NCBI GenBank assembly: GCA_020860565.1
Contig: JAJBUA010000031.1
Span: forward strand, 1 to 64,000
Direction: 5' to 3'
Length of the DNA: 64,000 bases
From: Clostridiales bacterium
GTDB lineage: Bacteria; Bacillota; Clostridia; Lachnospirales; Lachnospiraceae
Shown here: in pieces, positions 26,568 through 36,047 of the stretch
Layout of the letters: every line of letters begins with the position of its first letter
Numbering within the stretch: position 1 is the stretch's first letter
Program-made: the position numbers and the translations under genes
Notes under the pieces: model-generated
Told to the model about the DNA's origin: nothing
The model's input: only the letters and a program-made list of their open reading frames with translations
The model's database searches: none

Positions 26568-27869
26568 ATGCCGAATAGAATTGACGACAAAGTCAGATGC
26601 TCTTTCTGCGGGAAAAGTCAGGATCAGGTAAGAAAACTGATTTCCGGCATGAGTAAGGTATATATCTGCGACGAGTGTGTGGAGTTGTGCGGGGAGATTC
26701 TGGAGGAAGATGAAGAGGAAGGCGAATCTTCGATTCCGGATCTGAACGGGATTAACCTGCTGAAGCCGAAGGAAATCAAAAGCTTTCTGGATGAGTATGT
26801 CATTGGTCAGGATCAGGCAAAGAAAGCGCTTTCGGTCGCAGTCTACAATCATTATAAACGTATTACATCGATGAAAGATATGGATGTGGAAGTGCAGAAG
26901 AGTAATATCCTGATGCTGGGTCCGACCGGCTCCGGTAAGACCTATCTTGCACAGACACTGGCTAAGGTTTTAAATGTGCCGTTTGCGATTGCTGACGCGA
27001 CTGCACTTACAGAAGCGGGATATGTCGGTGAAGATGTGGAAAATATTCTGCTGAAGCTGATTCAGGCAGCCGAATATGACATTCCCAGAGCGGAATACGG
27101 CATTATCTATATCGATGAAATTGATAAAATTACAAAGAAATCAGAAAACGTATCCATTACCAGAGATGTATCCGGAGAAGGTGTGCAGCAGGCTCTGCTT
27201 AAAATTCTCGAAGGGACACTGGCAAGTGTGCCTCCTCAGGGCGGCAGAAAGCATCCTCATCAGGAATTGCTTCAGATCGATACGACCAATATTCTGTTTA
27301 TCTGCGGCGGAGCTTTTGATGGTCTGGAAAAGATCATCGAAAGACGTCTCAGTACGGGATCCATCGGGTTCAATGCGGAGATTGTGGATCGGAACCACAC
27401 AGATATCGATGAGCTTTTAAAACAGGTCGAGCCGCAGGATCTGGTGAAGTTCGGGCTGATTCCGGAGTTTATCGGGCGCGTACCGGTGACTGTGTCACTG
27501 GATTCACTGGATGAAAGCGCGCTGATACGGATCCTCACAGAACCGAAGAACGCACTGACAAAACAATACCAGAAATTATTTGAGATTGATGACGTCAGAC
27601 TGGAATTTACGCCGGAAGCGCTGCAGGAAGTGGCTCATCAGGCGGTGGAGCGCAAGACCGGCGCTAGGGGACTCCGGTCGATTCTGGAAAATGTTATGAT
27701 GGATCTGATGTATGAGATTCCGTCGGATAATACGATCGGCATATGTACAGTCTCCCGCGATGCCGTACTGAAAAAGTGTCCTCCGGATCTGATCTATCGT
27801 GACCAGGCTGTGCCGAAGAAATCTTTTGTACAGAGATTCAAGAAAGAAAAGACGGGCGAGATTGCGTAA
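26568..27869 (+). CDS. clpX: ATP-dependent Clp protease ATP-binding subunit ClpX
   Basis: ClpX unfolds substrates and feeds ClpP. The 433-residue protein has the N-terminal zinc finger (CSFCGKSQ and CDECVELC, residues about 11-40), Walker [16 protein letters not shown] near 125, Walker [11 protein letters not shown] near 183, sensor I, and the IGF-type ClpP loop as [12 protein letters not shown] near 262. The sensor II region [14 protein letters not shown] is intact. A terminator follows at 27873, so clpX ends the clpPX transcript. Confidence 0.98.
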   Translation: MPNRIDDKVRCSFCGKSQDQVRKLISGMSKVYICDECVELCGEILEEDEEEGESSIPDLNGINLLKPKEIKSFLDEYVIGQDQAKKALSVAVYNHYKRITSMKDMDVEVQKSNILMLGPTGSGKTYLAQTLAKVLNVPFAIADATALTEAGYVGEDVENILLKLIQAAEYDIPRAEYGIIYIDEIDKITKKSENVSITRDVSGEGVQQALLKILEGTLASVPPQGGRKHPHQELLQIDTTNILFICGGAFDGLEKIIERRLSTGSIGFNAEIVDRNHTDIDELLKQVEPQDLVKFGLIPEFIGRVPVTVSLDSLDESALIRILTEPKNALTKQYQKLFEIDDVRLEFTPEALQEVAHQAVERKTGARGLRSILENVMMDLMYEIPSDNTIGICTVSRDAVLKKCPPDLIYRDQAVPKKSFVQRFKKEKTGEIA

Positions 27870-27872
27870 AAC

Positions 27873-27904
27873 AAATGGGAGCGTTGTGCTCCCATTTACT
27901 TTTA
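27873..27904 (+). terminator. terminator after clpX
   Basis: AAATGGGAGC (27873-27882) pairs perfectly with GCTCCCATTT (27888-27897) around GTTGT; a T-rich tail, ACTTTTA, follows. A structured repeat element begins at 27905, immediately after it. Confidence 0.75.
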
Positions 27905-28048
27905 TGCGCACGGCCGGATAGAGAAGTTTTGCAGCTGACGCTGCATCCGGGTCTACGCTCCGCTTCGGTCGGCGCTAAACGGATGTTCACCGGACATCCA
28001 GCGCCGGCGCGGCGAGTATGAGGCAAAAAGCTGCCTCCTACTCGATCA
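27905..28048. repeat. dispersed intergenic element, copy A (longest)
   Basis: Head TGCGCACGGCCGGATA, then TTTTGCAGCTGACGCTGCATCC (hairpin GCAGC-TGAC-GCTGC), a middle part unique to this copy with a nested stem (GGCGCT...AGCGCC enclosing GGATGT...ACATCC), then a tail hairpin CGAGTA-TGAGGC...GCCTCC-TACTCG ending CTCGATCA at 28048. Copies B (49011) and C (54896) share the head, the first hairpin and the tail. It fills the clpX-lon gap; no promoter for lon is evident in it. Confidence 0.8.
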
Positions 28049-28078
28049 CAGAGCCGGGTAAGAAACTTTTGCAGGACA
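28049..28078. repeat. partial second head of the dispersed element
   Basis: GAGCCGGGTAAGAAACTTTTGCAGGA repeats the head segment of copies A and C (CCGGGTAAAGAATTTTGCGG in C) directly after copy A, then stops. It lies 25-50 bases before the lon start. Confidence 0.5.
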
Positions 28079-28100
28079 AAAGATATAAGGAGGAAAGAGT

Positions 28101-30410
28101 ATGGAAGAGACCATTTTGATGTTGCCGGTAATTGCCCTGCGCGGACTGACGGTACTTCCAGGTATGACAGTAAATTTTGATATCAGCAGGGAAAAATCGA
28201 TCAATGCGGTAGAAAAGGCAATGGTAACGGATCAGAAAGTATTTCTGGTCACACAGCATGATCCGAATGAAGCGGAACCGGATCAGGATCAGCTGTTTCA
28301 ATATGGAACAATCTCCCGGATCCGACAGCTTGTAAAAATGCCGGGTAACATTGTCCGTGTTATGACAGAAGGACTTTCCCGCGCGGAACTGATCGATCTG
28401 GATACAGAGGGAGATTCGCTGACAGGTGAAGTTCTCGAACGAAAGCCGGAGAATAATACGGATCCGGTTGTCGCGGAGGCGATGATCCGGATCCTCAAAG
28501 AACAGATAGAGTCCTTTGGAAATCTGCACCCGAAATTTGCCAGAGAGGTGATGAAGGGCCTGTTGTCGGTCCGGGACCTGGAAAAGCTGATGCTGGAAAC
28601 GGCTTCCCAGATCCCATGGGATTACACCGTGCGTCAGAATTATCTGGAGCAGGAAAGCTTTACCGGATGTTATGAAGTGCTGGTTTCGAGTCTGATTAAT
28701 GAGATTGAGATTTCCAGGATACGCAGAGAATTCCAGGAAAAGGTGAAGCAGAGCGTCGATAAGAACCAGAAAGATTACATCCTTCGGGAACAGATGAAGG
28801 TGATCCGTGAAGAACTGGGAGATAATGAGGAGTCGGAGGCAGAAGAATTTGAGCGAAAGGTTCGTGCGCTGAGGGCGGATAAAGAGGTAAAAGAAAAACT
28901 TCTTAAGGACATCGACCATTTAAAATCGATGCAGAGCATGAGCCAGGAGGCAAATGTACTGCGTACTTACCTGGAAACTCTGCTGGAACTTCCCTGGAAC
29001 AAGGTATCCCGTGATGACAATGATATCCATCATGCGGAACAGATTTTAAATGAGGATCATTACGGGCTGGAAAAAGTCAAAGAGCGTGTGCTGGAATATC
29101 TGGCGGTACGCGTTCTGGCAAAGAAGAACAATGGGGCGATTCTCTGTCTGGTAGGACCGCCAGGAACCGGTAAGAAGTCGGTTGGTCGTTCAATTGCCCG
29201 TGCACTGAATAAAAAATATGTTCGCATCAGCCTGGGGGGCATCCGCGATGAGGCGGAGATCCGCGGCCATAGAAAGACCTATATCGGCGCAATGCCGGGA
29301 CGTCTGGTAGAGGGATTGCGTCAGGCCGGAGTTTCCAATCCCCTGATGCTGCTGGATGAGATTGATAAGGTGAGTTCCGATTACAAAGGAGATACTTCAT
29401 CGGCTCTCCTTGAGGTTCTGGACGGAGAACAGAATGTCAGATTCCGGGATCATTATGTGGAACTTCCGGTAAATCTTTCCAACGTCATGTTTATTGCAAC
29501 CGCCAATACGACGGAAACGATACCGCGTCCGCTTTTAGACCGGATGGAGATTATTGAGATTAACAGCTACACCGAAAATGAAAAATTTCACATTGCGAAG
29601 GATTTTCTGCTTCCCAAGCAGCTGGAAAAACATGGGATTCATCCCGGACAGCTGACTATTACGGATAAAGCGCTGCGCAAAATCATCCATAATTATACGA
29701 GAGAGGCCGGCGTGCGCAACCTCGAACGAAGAATCAGCGATATCTGTCGGAAATCGGCGAGAAAGATTCTTGAGGATAGGAAGAGAACGGTGCGTGTCAC
29801 AGAAGTCAGTCTGGAAAAATATCTGGGAAAAGAACGGATTTCTTTCGAAAACGCGAACGAAGAGGATCAGATCGGTATTGTACGCGGACTGGCATGGACC
29901 AGTGTGGGAGGCGATACGCTGGAGATTGAAGTAAACTGCATGCCGGGAAAGGGCGAACTGAAGATGACCGGTCAGATGGGTGACGTCATGAAGGAATCCG
30001 CGATGATTGCACTGACTTTTGTCCGCTCCGTTTGCCCGGAATATGGCGTCGAGGAGGATTATTTCGATAAGCATGATCTTCATTTGCATATCCCTGAGGG
30101 AGCAGTACCCAAGGACGGCCCGTCGGCTGGCATTACGATGGCGACGGCGATGCTTTCGGCGGTAACCGGCAGAAAAGTATCGGCAAAGGTCGCGATGACC
30201 GGCGAGATTACGCTGCGCGGCCGCGTCCTTCCGATTGGCGGTCTGAAGGAAAAAATCCTTGCGGCCAAAATGGCCGGAATGAAAACCGTTCTGGTACCGG
30301 ATAAAAACCGTCCGGATATTGCGGAGCTGTCCAAAGAGATTACAGGCGGACTGAAAATCGTGTACGTAACGACAATGACTGATGTATTGAAAGAGGCATT
30401 TGTTTTATGA
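28101..30410 (+). CDS. lon: ATP-dependent protease Lon with altered Walker A
   Basis: Lon degrades damaged and regulatory proteins. The 769-residue protein has the N-terminal substrate domain (about 1-190), a coiled region, the AAA+ module (about 300-560) with Walker B LMLLDEIDKV and the SYTENEK region, and the C-terminal protease domain with the catalytic pair in KDGPSAGITMATA (Ser) and GEITLRGRVLPIGGLKEKILAA (Lys). Oddly, Walker A reads GPPGTGKKSVG: residue 359, which should be the Mg-coordinating Thr/Ser, is Lys (codon AAG at 29175-29177). All else is intact. It overlaps engB by 4 bases, as in many Firmicutes. Confidence 0.95.
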   Translation: MEETILMLPVIALRGLTVLPGMTVNFDISREKSINAVEKAMVTDQKVFLVTQHDPNEAEPDQDQLFQYGTISRIRQLVKMPGNIVRVMTEGLSRAELIDLDTEGDSLTGEVLERKPENNTDPVVAEAMIRILKEQIESFGNLHPKFAREVMKGLLSVRDLEKLMLETASQIPWDYTVRQNYLEQESFTGCYEVLVSSLINEIEISRIRREFQEKVKQSVDKNQKDYILREQMKVIREELGDNEESEAEEFERKVRALRADKEVKEKLLKDIDHLKSMQSMSQEANVLRTYLETLLELPWNKVSRDDNDIHHAEQILNEDHYGLEKVKERVLEYLAVRVLAKKNNGAILCLVGPPGTGKKSVGRSIARALNKKYVRISLGGIRDEAEIRGHRKTYIGAMPGRLVEGLRQAGVSNPLMLLDEIDKVSSDYKGDTSSALLEVLDGEQNVRFRDHYVELPVNLSNVMFIATANTTETIPRPLLDRMEIIEINSYTENEKFHIAKDFLLPKQLEKHGIHPGQLTITDKALRKIIHNYTREAGVRNLERRISDICRKSARKILEDRKRTVRVTEVSLEKYLGKERISFENANEEDQIGIVRGLAWTSVGGDTLEIEVNCMPGKGELKMTGQMGDVMKESAMIALTFVRSVCPEYGVEEDYFDKHDLHLHIPEGAVPKDGPSAGITMATAMLSAVTGRKVSAKVAMTGEITLRGRVLPIGGLKEKILAAKMAGMKTVLVPDKNRPDIAELSKEITGGLKIVYVTTMTDVLKEAFVL

Positions 30411-31012
30411 TTATAAAAAAAGCAGAGCTGGAGACCGTCTGCGGCGTGACCAGCCGTTTCCCGGATCATGACCAGCCGGAGATCGCTTTTGCAGGCAAAT
30501 CCAATGTCGGCAAATCGTCGCTGATCAATGCGCTGATGAACCGGAAGTCGCTGGCACGCACTTCCGGTCAGCCGGGCAAAACGCAGACAATTAATTTTTA
30601 TCATATCAATGACGCAATTTACCTTGTGGATCTGCCCGGTTATGGTTACGCCCGCGCAAATGAAGAAGTAAAGGCACAGTGGGGGCGTATGATCGAGCGA
30701 TATCTGAAAAACGCCCCCATGTTAAAGTGTGTGTTTCTGCTGGTTGATATCCGTCATGAAGCTTCCGAAAATGACCGGCTGATGTATCAGTGGATTTTAT
30801 CAAATGGTTATCATCCGGTGATTATCGCGACCAAGGTCGATAAGCTGAAACGGAGTCAGGTAGCAAAACAGGTCCGGCTGGTCCGGGAGTCGATCGGGCT
30901 GGAAAAGGACGGGTTGCTTTTTCCGTTTTCCGCTCAGACGAAACAGGGCAGGGATGACATCTGGCAATATGTGGAAAATCTTCTGGCAGATTCCGGGGAA
31001 ACAGACAGATAG
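30407..31012 (+). CDS. engB: ribosome biogenesis GTP-binding protein EngB (YsxC/YihA)
   Basis: EngB is an essential TRAFAC GTPase for 50S assembly. The 201-residue protein has G1 GKSNVGKSSLINALM near residue 28, G2/G3 as PGKTQTINFY and VDLPGYGYA, G4 ATKVDKL and G5 FSAQTKQG. Length and motifs are typical. It begins within the lon stop (ATGA), so translation should be coupled to lon. Confidence 0.97.
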   Translation: MIIKKAELETVCGVTSRFPDHDQPEIAFAGKSNVGKSSLINALMNRKSLARTSGQPGKTQTINFYHINDAIYLVDLPGYGYARANEEVKAQWGRMIERYLKNAPMLKCVFLLVDIRHEASENDRLMYQWILSNGYHPVIIATKVDKLKRSQVAKQVRLVRESIGLEKDGLLFPFSAQTKQGRDDIWQYVENLLADSGETDR

Positions 31013-31103
31013 ACACAGATTTCTCCGGAAGGGGACACAAAAAGGTCACATAATTCTGTTATTTTAAAACGGAGAAATTACCATTAGCGGGAGGGGGATT
31101 GTG

Positions 31104-32195
31104 ATGCAGAGAAAAGTTGCGGCTGTCATGGCGGCTGTTACTGCGGTCTCGGCAATCATGCCGATCCAGGCTTATGCCGCTTCTAATAATCAGGATTATC
31201 GGCGGCGGGTGGTCGGAATTGCCGGCATTATGTTAAATACCACGACAGAGATGAGCCGGACGGTAACCAGAGCGGAATTTGCCAATTATCTTGTAAAAGC
31301 TTCTACTTATCGGGATTATCTGCCGGTATCCGGCAAAGTGGCTGTCTACAATGATGTACCCAGTACCCATGAATACGCGTCGAGTATCCGGATCGCGGCA
31401 AAGGAAAACTGGCTGAACGGTTATCTGGGCGGACTTTTTAAACCAGATCAGGCGATTACATTAAAGGAAGCGTCCAGAGGAATTATGGCTCTTCTGGGCT
31501 ATGAGGACAGTGATTTTGAGGGTGATATCGTCGGTTCCCGGATGTCTTTGTTTTATGAACTGGAATTGAATGAAGATCTGGACCGACAGCCGACCGAGGT
31601 GCTGACCAAGGATGACTGTGTGAACCTTTTTTATAATCTGCTGAAAACGGAGATGAAGACCGGGACGGTCTACGGGACAGTGCTCGGCTGTACGGTTAAC
31701 AGCGACGGAGAAATCAATCCGATGGGACTGGCGGATACGAACCTCTCCGGCCCGAAGCTGATCGAAAAGGGCGGCGTTCTTGGCAATTATATCCCGTTTA
31801 ATGTGCAGGAGGCCAGTATCTTTGTCAATGGCGATGCGTCAAGTTATACGGCGCTGCGTTCTTACGTCCAGAGCAATTATGTGGTTGTCTATTATAATCA
31901 GACGGCCAGAACGATCTGGGCCTATATTGCGGATGAGGATGTCCAGACCGGACGCTGTGCGATTCGCGGCACGATTGAAAATATTTATTACAGTTCGACC
32001 GAGGTCATGACGCCGTCCTATGTCGTCCTTTCCGGTGACAGTGAGGAGTATCAGCTCGACAGTACCGAGATGCAGTTTGCGTTTTCCGTATATGGATCGC
32101 TGCGTGTCGGGGATGTTGTGACGCTGATTTGTGAAAAGACCGTTGACTCGAACGATAACGCAACGTACTCGATTGTTGATTATATAGCAGATTAA
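31104..32195 (+). CDS. secreted S-layer homology (SLH) domain protein
   Basis: A 363-residue exported protein. Residues 1-27 form a signal peptide with basic start, hydrophobic core and the cleavage-like AYAAS. SLH-like repeats cover about 40-180: VTRAEFANYLVKAS, YNDVPSTHEYASSIRIAAKENWLNGYLGG and the classic FKPDQAITLKEASRGIMALLGY. SLH modules bind pyruvylated cell-wall polymer, so the protein is probably wall attached. The rest (180-363) is beta-rich and unrecognised. The ATG at 31104 is chosen for spacing from GGGAGGGGG; GTG at 31101 is one codon earlier. It is the first gene of the efflux operon, 14 bases before the adaptor. Confidence 0.8.
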   Translation: MQRKVAAVMAAVTAVSAIMPIQAYAASNNQDYRRRVVGIAGIMLNTTTEMSRTVTRAEFANYLVKASTYRDYLPVSGKVAVYNDVPSTHEYASSIRIAAKENWLNGYLGGLFKPDQAITLKEASRGIMALLGYEDSDFEGDIVGSRMSLFYELELNEDLDRQPTEVLTKDDCVNLFYNLLKTEMKTGTVYGTVLGCTVNSDGEINPMGLADTNLSGPKLIEKGGVLGNYIPFNVQEASIFVNGDASSYTALRSYVQSNYVVVYYNQTARTIWAYIADEDVQTGRCAIRGTIENIYYSSTEVMTPSYVVLSGDSEEYQLDSTEMQFAFSVYGSLRVGDVVTLICEKTVDSNDNATYSIVDYIAD

Positions 32196-32209
32196 ACAGG
32201 AGAATCATT

Positions 32210-34039
32210 ATGGGTGAAAATGAAAAACAGCAGGGTGCGGACAACGCGCCGGAAACTGCGGGAGAAAAGAAAAAAGGCCTGTTTCATCTGCCAAAAGTGC
32301 CGAAGCGTGATACGAGCAAAAAGAAGAAACGGAGAAAGAGAAGCGTCAGGGATATTATTATCCGTATTGTTATCCTGCTGGTGATTTTAGGAGCCGCTTT
32401 TTACGCTTATCGAAGGTACACAGCTTCGAAGACGGTAAGCTCGTCGGCTTCTACGCAGCGGACAACAACGGTTACCAGAGGTACCTTGACTTCGGAACTG
32501 AGTTCTTCCGGGACGATTTCGCCCAAGGATACTTACACCATTACATCACGGGCGGACGGTGAGGTAATCTGGGCTGACTTTGAGGAGGGCGATCAGGTAG
32601 AAAAGGACCAGGTCCTTTATCAGATCGACGTGTCCTCTATGGAGTCCGAGATGAAATCGGCGACAAATTCTCTGACACGTGCAACGAACAGCTACAATGA
32701 TGCGGTTGATGATTATAATCAGGCGCTGATTGATTACAGCGGCAATACCTACAAATCGACCCGCACCGGTTTTATTAAGGATCTGCTGATCGAAGTCGGC
32801 GACAAGGTAGGGAGCAATACCGAAGTGGCCGAGATTTACAACGATCAGACTATGAAAATCCGGGTTCCCTTCTTAAACTGGGAGGCGGAGGCGATCGGTG
32901 TGGGAGCAAGTGCCACTCTGATTCTGGAAGATACGGAGGAAGAACTTACAGGAACGGTGACGGCAGTTGCCAATATGGATGAAGTTCTGGCGGGAGGACG
33001 GATGGTCCGTTATGTCACGATTGAGGGGGCAAATCCGGGCGGTCTCTCTACCAGTCATCAGGCGGTCGCGATTATCGGCGACATGGTCTGCACCGAGCAG
33101 GCTTATTTTGAACCAATTACCGATACGACCATGAAAGCGGAGCTTATATCAAATGTTGAGGTGGCTCAGCTGCTGGTCAATGAAGGTGATTATGTGACGG
33201 TCGGGACGCCGATCTTTCTCATGGACACAGACGATGCGGAGGATCTGATCCAGAGTTATAAGGATCAGGTAGATTCGGCCGAGACCCAGATGGAATCCGC
33301 GCAGAGCAGTCTGGATTCCAAGCAGGAAACCTATGACAATTATACAATCACGGCGCCGATCTCCGGTCAGGTGATTACCAAGAGTGTAAAGGTCGGGGAT
33401 AATATTAATAACAGCAATTCGACGACGACGCTGGCGACCATTTACGATCTCAGTGAGCTGACCTTTGAGATGTCCATTGACGAACTGGATGTCCGCAGCG
33501 TACAGGTCGGACAGCTCGTAGAGGTTACAGCTGACGCTCTGGACGGTGTGGAGATGACCGGACATGTAACAAATATCAGCCTTGAGAGCAGTCAGTCGAA
33601 TGGTGTTACCAACTATCCGGTAACAGTTACGATGGATGAGGTGGGAGATCTGCTTCCAGGCATGAACGTGGACGGTGTGATTATTCTGGATGAGGCTGAA
33701 GATGTTCTGATGATTCCGGTGGATTCTCTGATGAGAGGGAACCTTGTCTATGTGAAGGATGATACGGTGACTGAGGCTCAGGGACTGGTACCGGCGGGAT
33801 TCCGGGCGGTACAGGTATCGACAGGACTTACCAGTACGGATTATGTGGAGATCACGGACGGCCTTTCCGAAGGCGACGAGATCTATGTGGACGAATCCTC
33901 CAGCACGACAACCACATTCCAGATGGGTGGAATGGGTGATATGGGCGGCGGCCCAGGCGGCGGCGGAGGCGGCGGCAACATGGGCGGCGGCGGAGGCGGC
34001 GGCAATATGGGCGGCGGCGGAGGCGGCGGCAGACCATAA
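32210..34039 (+). CDS. MacA/HlyD-type membrane fusion protein with polyglycine tail
   Basis: The 609-residue protein has a basic cytoplasmic start, one membrane helix at about 46-64, and two biotinyl-lipoyl/HlyD segments: GTISPKDTYTITSRADGEV near 105 and YDNYTITAPISGQVITKSVKVGDNIN near 380, flanking coiled segments. It ends with a beta-barrel domain and VSTGLTSTDYVEITDGLSEGDEIYV. Such adaptors link an ABC permease to the outside; in Gram-positives they work with MacB-like pumps, here the next two genes. The last 38 residues (DNA 33925-34036) are almost all Gly with Met and Asn, a low-complexity GGC repeat. Confidence 0.88.
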   Translation: MGENEKQQGADNAPETAGEKKKGLFHLPKVPKRDTSKKKKRRKRSVRDIIIRIVILLVILGAAFYAYRRYTASKTVSSSASTQRTTTVTRGTLTSELSSSGTISPKDTYTITSRADGEVIWADFEEGDQVEKDQVLYQIDVSSMESEMKSATNSLTRATNSYNDAVDDYNQALIDYSGNTYKSTRTGFIKDLLIEVGDKVGSNTEVAEIYNDQTMKIRVPFLNWEAEAIGVGASATLILEDTEEELTGTVTAVANMDEVLAGGRMVRYVTIEGANPGGLSTSHQAVAIIGDMVCTEQAYFEPITDTTMKAELISNVEVAQLLVNEGDYVTVGTPIFLMDTDDAEDLIQSYKDQVDSAETQMESAQSSLDSKQETYDNYTITAPISGQVITKSVKVGDNINNSNSTTTLATIYDLSELTFEMSIDELDVRSVQVGQLVEVTADALDGVEMTGHVTNISLESSQSNGVTNYPVTVTMDEVGDLLPGMNVDGVIILDEAEDVLMIPVDSLMRGNLVYVKDDTVTEAQGLVPAGFRAVQVSTGLTSTDYVEITDGLSEGDEIYVDESSSTTTTFQMGGMGDMGGGPGGGGGGGNMGGGGGGGNMGGGGGGGRP

Positions 34040-34075
34040 GCGCTTAGTCCGGACATGAAAACAGGGGGAAGAACT

Positions 34076-34786
34076 GTGGAAGATAATGTGCTCATTGAAT
34101 TACATGATATATATAAAATTTATCAGATGGGCGATGAAGAAGTCCGCGCCAACGATGGGATCAACCTGAAAATCTCAAGGGGTGAATTTGTCGCTATCGT
34201 TGGGAAATCCGGAAGCGGAAAATCAACGCTGATGAATATTATCGGTGCACTGGATGTGCCGACTTCCGGAAGCTATCTGCTGGGCGGCGAGGACGTTGAC
34301 ATGATGACGGACGACCAGCTTGCTGATATCCGGAACCGCATGATCGGCTTTATCTTCCAGCAGTATAATCTGCTTCCGAAATCAAACCTGCTGGAGAATG
34401 TCGAACTGCCGCTGCTTTACGCAAAGGTACCGAAGGACGAACGGAGGGAGCGGGCGCTGAATTCTCTGGAGCGGGTCGGACTGGCAGATGTGTGGAGAAA
34501 GTACCCCAGGCAGCTTTCCGGCGGTCAGCAGCAGCGTGTTTCCATTGCCAGAGCGCTGGCAGGAGATCCGTCCCTGATTCTGGCAGATGAGCCGACCGGC
34601 GCGTTGGATTCGAAAACGAGCCGGGAAGTATTAAATTTTTTAAAACAGATTAATGAAGAGGGCAATACGATTGTTATGATCACTCACGACAGTTCGATTG
34701 CTCTGGAGGCGAAGCGTGTGGTCCGCATCCATGACGGTAAGATCAATTTCGACGGAGATGTAAAAGATTATGCTGCAATCCTTTAA
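34076..34786 (+). CDS. MacB/LolD-type ABC transporter ATP-binding protein
   Basis: The 236-residue ATPase has Walker A GKSGSGKSTLMN near residue 42, Q-loop FIFQQYNLLPKSNLLENVELP, signature LSGGQQQRVSIARALA, Walker B LILADEPTGALD and H-loop ITHD. The MacB/LolD subfamily is indicated by YQMGDEEVRANDGINL. GTG at 34076 is preferred because AGGGGGA (34063-34069) precedes it; an ATG at 34055 lacks a site. It overlaps the permease gene by 17 bases, and together with the adaptor would form an export or mechanotransmission pump whose cargo is unknown. Confidence 0.93.
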   Translation: MEDNVLIELHDIYKIYQMGDEEVRANDGINLKISRGEFVAIVGKSGSGKSTLMNIIGALDVPTSGSYLLGGEDVDMMTDDQLADIRNRMIGFIFQQYNLLPKSNLLENVELPLLYAKVPKDERRERALNSLERVGLADVWRKYPRQLSGGQQQRVSIARALAGDPSLILADEPTGALDSKTSREVLNFLKQINEEGNTIVMITHDSSIALEAKRVVRIHDGKINFDGDVKDYAAIL

Positions 34787-35951
34787 GCTGGCAATAAAAA
34801 GTATCTGGAGCAACAAGATGCGGTCTTTTCTGACCATGCTGGGCATCATTATCGGTGTGGCTTCGGTTATCATACTGGTAAGCATTGTAAATGCCTACAT
34901 GTCCTATATGACAGAGAGCTTTGCAAGTATGGGAACCAATCAGATCACGGTAAATCTGATCAATCTGTCCTCCCGATCCGTCAGTGTTGATGAGATGTAT
35001 GAGTTCTTTGATGAGAACACGGACGCATTTGACCATATGACCCCGATGGTGAGTTTAAGCGCATCTGTTAAGAACGGAAATGATACGATGGATGCGACGT
35101 CAGTAAGCGGCGTGAGCGAGGATTATCTGAAAATCAAGGACTACGAACTTACGGTTGGCAGAAACATCCAGTATGCGGATATCAGCGGACGCAGCAAGGT
35201 CTGCGTGATCGGTGCTTATGTGGCGAACGCGATTTTCGGCAGCGCACAGGAAGCTTTGAGCGATACCATCAAGATCAATGGATATGCGTTTACGGTTGTT
35301 GGCGTAGTCAGCCAGCAGGATGACGATGAAGATCAGGATGACGGGTGTACGGATGATTTCATCTGGATTCCGTATACGACAGCGTCTAAGATGGCAAGAA
35401 ATGCCAGTATCAGCAATTATACGTTTACCATCCGCGAGATTTCGGAAGCGAGCGATGATAAGGAACTGATTGAGGATTTCCTCTATACCAAATTTAAAAA
35501 TGAGGATCTGTACACAGTTACCGCAATGAGCGAGATGCTGGATTCCTTAAACAGCATGATCGCGATGGTATCGGCAGGACTCGGTGGAATCGCCGGTATT
35601 TCCCTGCTGGTAGCCGGCGTGGGCGTTATGAATATCATGCTGGTATCGGTTACCGAGCGTACGAGAGAGATCGGCATCCGTAAGGCGCTTGGTGCCAAGC
35701 GGAGCGTGATCATGCAGCAGTTTGTCATTGAAGCGGCTGTGACCAGTTCCATCGGCGGTCTGATCGGCATCGGGCTGGGAAGTCTGGCGACCAATCTGGT
35801 CGGACAACTGGCGGGACTGGAGGCAACGCCGACACCGGCGGCGGTGATTGTTTCCTTCAGTGTCTCTGTAGGGATCGGACTTTTCTTTGGATATATGCCG
35901 GCGAGCAAGGCGTCAAAGTTAAATCCGATTGACGCTCTGCGAAGCGAATAA
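34770..35951 (+). CDS. MacB-like ABC transporter permease (FtsX fold)
   Basis: The 393-residue permease has the MacB layout: helix 1 at about 15-40 after IWSNKMRSFLTMLGIIIGVASVI, a large extracytoplasmic domain (about 45-265) and three C-terminal helices (about 270-295, 320-350, 360-380). ERTREIGIRKALGAKRSVIMQQFVIEA is the diagnostic coupling segment, and GYMPASKASKLNPIDALRSE is the standard C-terminal end. The acidic stretch DDDEDQDDG in the external domain is a curiosity. It closes the SLH-adaptor-ATPase-permease operon; a probable terminator follows. Confidence 0.93.
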   Translation: MLQSFKLAIKSIWSNKMRSFLTMLGIIIGVASVIILVSIVNAYMSYMTESFASMGTNQITVNLINLSSRSVSVDEMYEFFDENTDAFDHMTPMVSLSASVKNGNDTMDATSVSGVSEDYLKIKDYELTVGRNIQYADISGRSKVCVIGAYVANAIFGSAQEALSDTIKINGYAFTVVGVVSQQDDDEDQDDGCTDDFIWIPYTTASKMARNASISNYTFTIREISEASDDKELIEDFLYTKFKNEDLYTVTAMSEMLDSLNSMIAMVSAGLGGIAGISLLVAGVGVMNIMLVSVTERTREIGIRKALGAKRSVIMQQFVIEAAVTSSIGGLIGIGLGSLATNLVGQLAGLEATPTPAAVIVSFSVSVGIGLFFGYMPASKASKLNPIDALRSE

Positions 35952-35986
35952 ATAAAAAAACAGGATTCGGTAATGATTCAGCGAAT

Positions 35987-36047
35987 CAAAGGGCTGCGGC
36001 ACGGTCGGATAGGTGTGTCTGCGGTCCTTTGTTTATTCTTTTTTTAC
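35987..36047 (+). terminator. probable terminator after the efflux operon
   Basis: CAAAGG (35987-35992) and CCTTTG (36026-36031) close an imperfect GC-containing hairpin that is followed by a T-rich run to 36046. An extra small hairpin (GATTCG/CGAATC, 35964-35987) lies just before. The stem is imperfect, so confidence is moderate. Confidence 0.45.

Noticed and set aside
31019..31078. Inverted repeat ATTTCTCCG...CGGAGAAAT between engB and the SLH gene
   Set aside because: The 9-bp arms are 42 bases apart with no T tract; too weak to call a terminator or operator.
33883..34095. A proline-rich minus-strand frame
   Set aside because: It is the antisense of the glycine repeat in the efflux adaptor.
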